A stretch of DNA of 64,000 bases, from assembly GCF_000710615.1 (NCBI RefSeq), contig NZ_JDTH01000010.1:1-64000 (forward strand), in the 5' to 3' direction. Position 1 is the stretch's first letter; each line of letters starts with the position of its first letter. Shown piece after piece: positions 61,525 through 64,000 of this stretch. This DNA comes from Haladaptatus cibarius D43 (GTDB lineage: Archaea > Halobacteriota > Halobacteria > Halobacteriales > Haladaptataceae). The translations under genes were made by a program, and so were the position numbers. Below the pieces are notes generated by a model. It was not told the origin of the DNA. It saw nothing but the letters and a program-made list of their open reading frames with translations, and ran no database searches.

Positions 61525-63198
61525 ATGGCTAGTAAGCCACCGCATAACAAGCGGATAGACCGACGGGCATACCTATCAGCTCTTGGGATGGTTGGTGCAG
61601 GAGTTGCTACGGCAGGTTGCAGTTCGAACAACGGATCGGAGGATGATACGAACGGATCAAACGGAAACACGCTCATTGTCGGTCAGAATACGAAGATGTC
61701 CGGCGATGAACCACTCGACCCGCACCGTGCCACACGCATTGGTACACAGGAAGTGTTGTTTGCTATCAACGAGCCGCTCTTTCGTGTCAATCCGGATCTG
61801 AAACCAGTTCCTCACTTGGCAAAGAAATACTCGATGAACGACGATGCGACCGAATATACTCTTATCCTCGAGGAAGGTATCAAGTTCCATAATGGTGAAA
61901 AACTAACTGCAGAGGTCGCAAAATGGAATCTCGATAGGTTCGTCAGTGAATCTCCGATGGGATATCTCGCAGGAAACGTCTCCAAAACAGAGGTCACGGG
62001 GGATTACGAAATCACCGTCAAGTACGATAGCCCATTCCCCTTGCTCCCGAGAGGCCTTTCAGCATGGAATTCTGCTCTCGTCTCAAAGAAGGCAGTTGAG
62101 AAAGCGGGCAAAAAATATGGCCAGAATGTTATCGTGGGAACCGGCCCCTATAAGTTCAAAAACTGGTCTCGTGGTGCTTTCATCGAGACGGAACGGTTTG
62201 ATGAATATGACTGGGGACCAGATTGGGTTCAGAATACGGGTCCCGGAAAGGTGAAGAAATTCCGATTCGAATCCCATCCCGAACCGACGACCCTTCTCAA
62301 TGAACTTACTGATGGCGATGTCCATCTTTCGAAGTCCGTGCTTCTTTCTGACGCTAAAAAAGTGGAGCAGGATTCTAATACGGGGCTCAAGCGCAAAAAA
62401 TTCACCCGGCAGGCATATCTCTGTCCGAATACTCAGAAGGAGCCAATGAATGACGTGCGCGTTCGGAAAGCAGTTACACACGCGATAAAGAAAGATGCAG
62501 TTACTGAAGCAGCACTTGGTGGTGAAGGATACGATATTTGGGCGCTCATGCCACCAATGGCGAAAAATGCGTTGGATAAAGATCGTGCAAAGAGGACTGG
62601 ACAACAGTTCAACCCTGGGAAAGCCCGCAGCCTTCTTGAACAAGCCGGATGGACGAACTCGAAACAGGGTCAAGTCAGATCGAAAGGTGGGAAGAAACTT
62701 CAAATTGACTTTCTCACATTTACGATCTCTCGGGAGAAGAAAATCGGAACAACGATACAGCCGATGTTAGAGAAGGTAGGTTTCAAAACGAATCTAAAGA
62801 TTCTCGAAGCGGGGACACTCTACAAGAAACTTGAAGCTGGTGAACATGATTTGGTCGTGATGGGGTATGGCGGTCAGTATGCTCTTGAGACGCTTTCAGC
62901 GACTCTCACAAGCGCTCAAAGTGCTAAGAAGGGCGGAACGAACTACTCACTCTGGGAAAACAAGGAGTTCGACAATCTGCTTCAAAAAGCGCAGACGTCC
63001 ACGAGCGATGAGAAGCGTAATCAAGCAATCGTTGATGCTCAACTCGTCGTACAAGAACAGGCCCCTGTCGTACCAGTTTTGGCTTATAACAAGATTCTCG
63101 GCTACAAAAATTCGGTTAGCGGTATCGATACGATGACGAACGATCATCCATGGTGGCCGGTCAAAGAGTACCTTCGCCATCTCGAACTCGGACTCTGA
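61525..63198 (+). CDS. Dipeptide/oligopeptide ABC transporter substrate-binding lipoprotein
   Basis: About 557 aa from ATG 61525. N-terminus MASKPPHNKRIDRRAYLSAL with a twin-arginine and the lipobox TAGCS, so a Tat-exported lipoprotein anchored outside the membrane. The body (DPHRATRIGTQEVLFAINEP, YTLILEEGIKFHNGEKLTAE) is SBP family 5. The gene is followed after 11 bases by a DppB permease, so they form the start of an importer operon. A TTG at 61510 would add five codons. Confidence 0.93.
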   Translation: MASKPPHNKRIDRRAYLSALGMVGAGVATAGCSSNNGSEDDTNGSNGNTLIVGQNTKMSGDEPLDPHRATRIGTQEVLFAINEPLFRVNPDLKPVPHLAKKYSMNDDATEYTLILEEGIKFHNGEKLTAEVAKWNLDRFVSESPMGYLAGNVSKTEVTGDYEITVKYDSPFPLLPRGLSAWNSALVSKKAVEKAGKKYGQNVIVGTGPYKFKNWSRGAFIETERFDEYDWGPDWVQNTGPGKVKKFRFESHPEPTTLLNELTDGDVHLSKSVLLSDAKKVEQDSNTGLKRKKFTRQAYLCPNTQKEPMNDVRVRKAVTHAIKKDAVTEAALGGEGYDIWALMPPMAKNALDKDRAKRTGQQFNPGKARSLLEQAGWTNSKQGQVRSKGGKKLQIDFLTFTISREKKIGTTIQPMLEKVGFKTNLKILEAGTLYKKLEAGEHDLVVMGYGGQYALETLSATLTSAQSAKKGGTNYSLWENKEFDNLLQKAQTSTSDEKRNQAIVDAQLVVQEQAPVVPVLAYNKILGYKNSVSGIDTMTNDHPWWPVKEYLRHLELGL

Positions 63199-63209
63199 AA
63201 AATTCGACA

Positions 63210-64000
63210 ATGTATAAGTACATCGTTAGACGACTCCTCGTGACTATCCCCGTCATCATCGGCGTCACGATCGTTATTTCATCGATTGTGTACATGGCAC
63301 CAGGCAATCCGGCGCGAATTGCACTCGGTACGAACGCAGACGCGGAGGCAGTTGCAGATCTCGAACAAGAAATGGGATTGAATGAACCTCCTCACATTCG
63401 CTATCTTGACTGGATGTGGGGTGTCGTGCAAGGTGACTTTGGCGAGTCAATCCGTGGCGGTCGTGAAGTAACCGATATGATATCTGAGCGATTAGTTCCG
63501 ACATTAGAGTTAGCCCTCGTTGCAATGGTGATCACCTTCATTATCGCACTTCCGCTTGGCGTCATCAGTGCAGTCAAACAGTACAGTTGGGCCGATAATT
63601 TGTCGATGCTCTTCGCCATCTTCTGGATATCAATGCCGTCATTCTGGCTTGGGTTACTACTTATCTTGGTCTTCTCAGTCAGACTGGATCTGTTCCCAAT
63701 TTCCGGTCGAACCGGAGCGATATTCACACTAACTTGGTTGTCTTCCCTCGCACTGCCCGCTATCGCGACGGGAACCCGTCGTGCTGGCCTCCTCACACGA
63801 ATGACCCGGTCGTCAATGTTGGAGGTTCTCAATGAGGATTACATCAGAACTGCTCGTGGGAAAGGAATCGGTGAAAAAAGCGTCATTTATACGCATGCTA
63901 TGAAAAACGCGATGATTCCGATTATCACCCTTATTGGGCTCCAAATTCCACTAATTTTCTCCGGTACCGTCATTATCGAGACGGTTTTTTCGTGGCCTGG
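63210..64000 (+). CDS. dppB: Dipeptide ABC transporter permease DppB (partial, runs off the edge)
   Basis: From ATG 63210 (MYKYIVRRLLVTIPVIIGVT) to the window end; about 263 residues are visible. GNPARIALGTNADAEAVADL, then GDFGESIRGGREVTDMISER and the permease loop EDYIRTARGKGIGEKSVIYT (EAA-type motif) are typical of DppB/OppB. The stop codon lies beyond the window. It forms an importer with the lipoprotein upstream. Confidence 0.94.
   Translation, partial: MYKYIVRRLLVTIPVIIGVTIVISSIVYMAPGNPARIALGTNADAEAVADLEQEMGLNEPPHIRYLDWMWGVVQGDFGESIRGGREVTDMISERLVPTLELALVAMVITFIIALPLGVISAVKQYSWADNLSMLFAIFWISMPSFWLGLLLILVFSVRLDLFPISGRTGAIFTLTWLSSLALPAIATGTRRAGLLTRMTRSSMLEVLNEDYIRTARGKGIGEKSVIYTHAMKNAMIPIITLIGLQIPLIFSGTVIIETVFSWP

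Overview
The window looks like part of a haloarchaeal (class Halobacteria) replicon, most likely a megaplasmid or plasmid-like chromosomal segment. The coding sequences are acidic (Asp/Glu-rich), many starts are leaderless or near TATA-like boxes, secreted proteins carry Tat signals, and typical haloarchaeal families occur (HalOD1, DUF7344-like, halolysin, type I-B Cas). Two Orc1/Cdc6 genes each sit beside origin-like repeats, a ParA gene sits beside an iteron cluster, and there are many decaying genes. I cannot assign a genus or species from sequence reading alone.

Region by region: (1) 1-10335 is a complete type I-B CRISPR-Cas locus, cas6-cas8b-cas7-cas5-cas3-cas4-cas1-cas2 on the + strand, followed by a leader with a 13-bp perfect inverted repeat and an array of 14 repeats and 13 spacers. 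A nuclease-like gene remnant follows. (2) 10671-14036 holds a GC-rich plasmid-type block of unrecognised genes, preceded by three TACT-N6-AGTA boxes. (3) 14460-19203 is accessory: a serine hydrolase, a DHFR-like reductase, a MntA/HepT toxin-antitoxin pair and small haloarchaeal proteins. (4) 19302-24300 is the replication and partition core: an origin with five ORB-like boxes, orc1/cdc6, a winged-helix protein, an unknown protein, parA, a ParA-linked small gene and a TCTAAGA iteron cluster that looks like a centromere. (5) 24500-29385 is a gene graveyard (HTH regulator, UbiA, small-protein paralog and dppF-like relics) around an intact kinase-aminotransferase fusion. (6) 29635-35835 has divergent lacZ and a YgjK-type GH63 glucosidase. 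(7) 35999-45278 has a halolysin, frameshifted bioB, GNAT and regulator genes, and small secreted or regulatory proteins. (8) 45403-47000 has a second orc1/cdc6 with an inverted-repeat origin. (9) 47427-64000 is a catabolic island: M24 peptidases, IclR regulator, proline-racemase-family enzyme, DAO-family FAD enzyme, aminotransferase, PutP-like symporter, P5C-dehydrogenase-like ALDH, atypical SDR, cupin, EtfAB, creatinase-like protein, and a dipeptide ABC transporter that runs off the right edge.

Working together: the catabolic island reads as uptake and breakdown of an imino acid or N-substituted amino acid, possibly peptide-bound (hydroxy)proline. An ABC importer and PutP bring substrate in, M24 enzymes release it, the racemase-family and FAD enzymes oxidise or dehydrate it with EtfAB as electron acceptor, and the ALDH makes glutamate. 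The substrate is inferred, not shown.

The observations I consider most worth following are the TCTAAGA repeat cluster that doubles as protein-coding sequence for a Ser-Lys-Thr linker next to parA, an ORB box that ends flush with the orc1 start codon, four GTTCC-N7-GGAAC inverted repeats between 41.9 and 47.3 kb, an out-of-frame ghost Tat signal in front of the GH63 enzyme, and the overlapping unknown operon at 11.9-14.0 kb.
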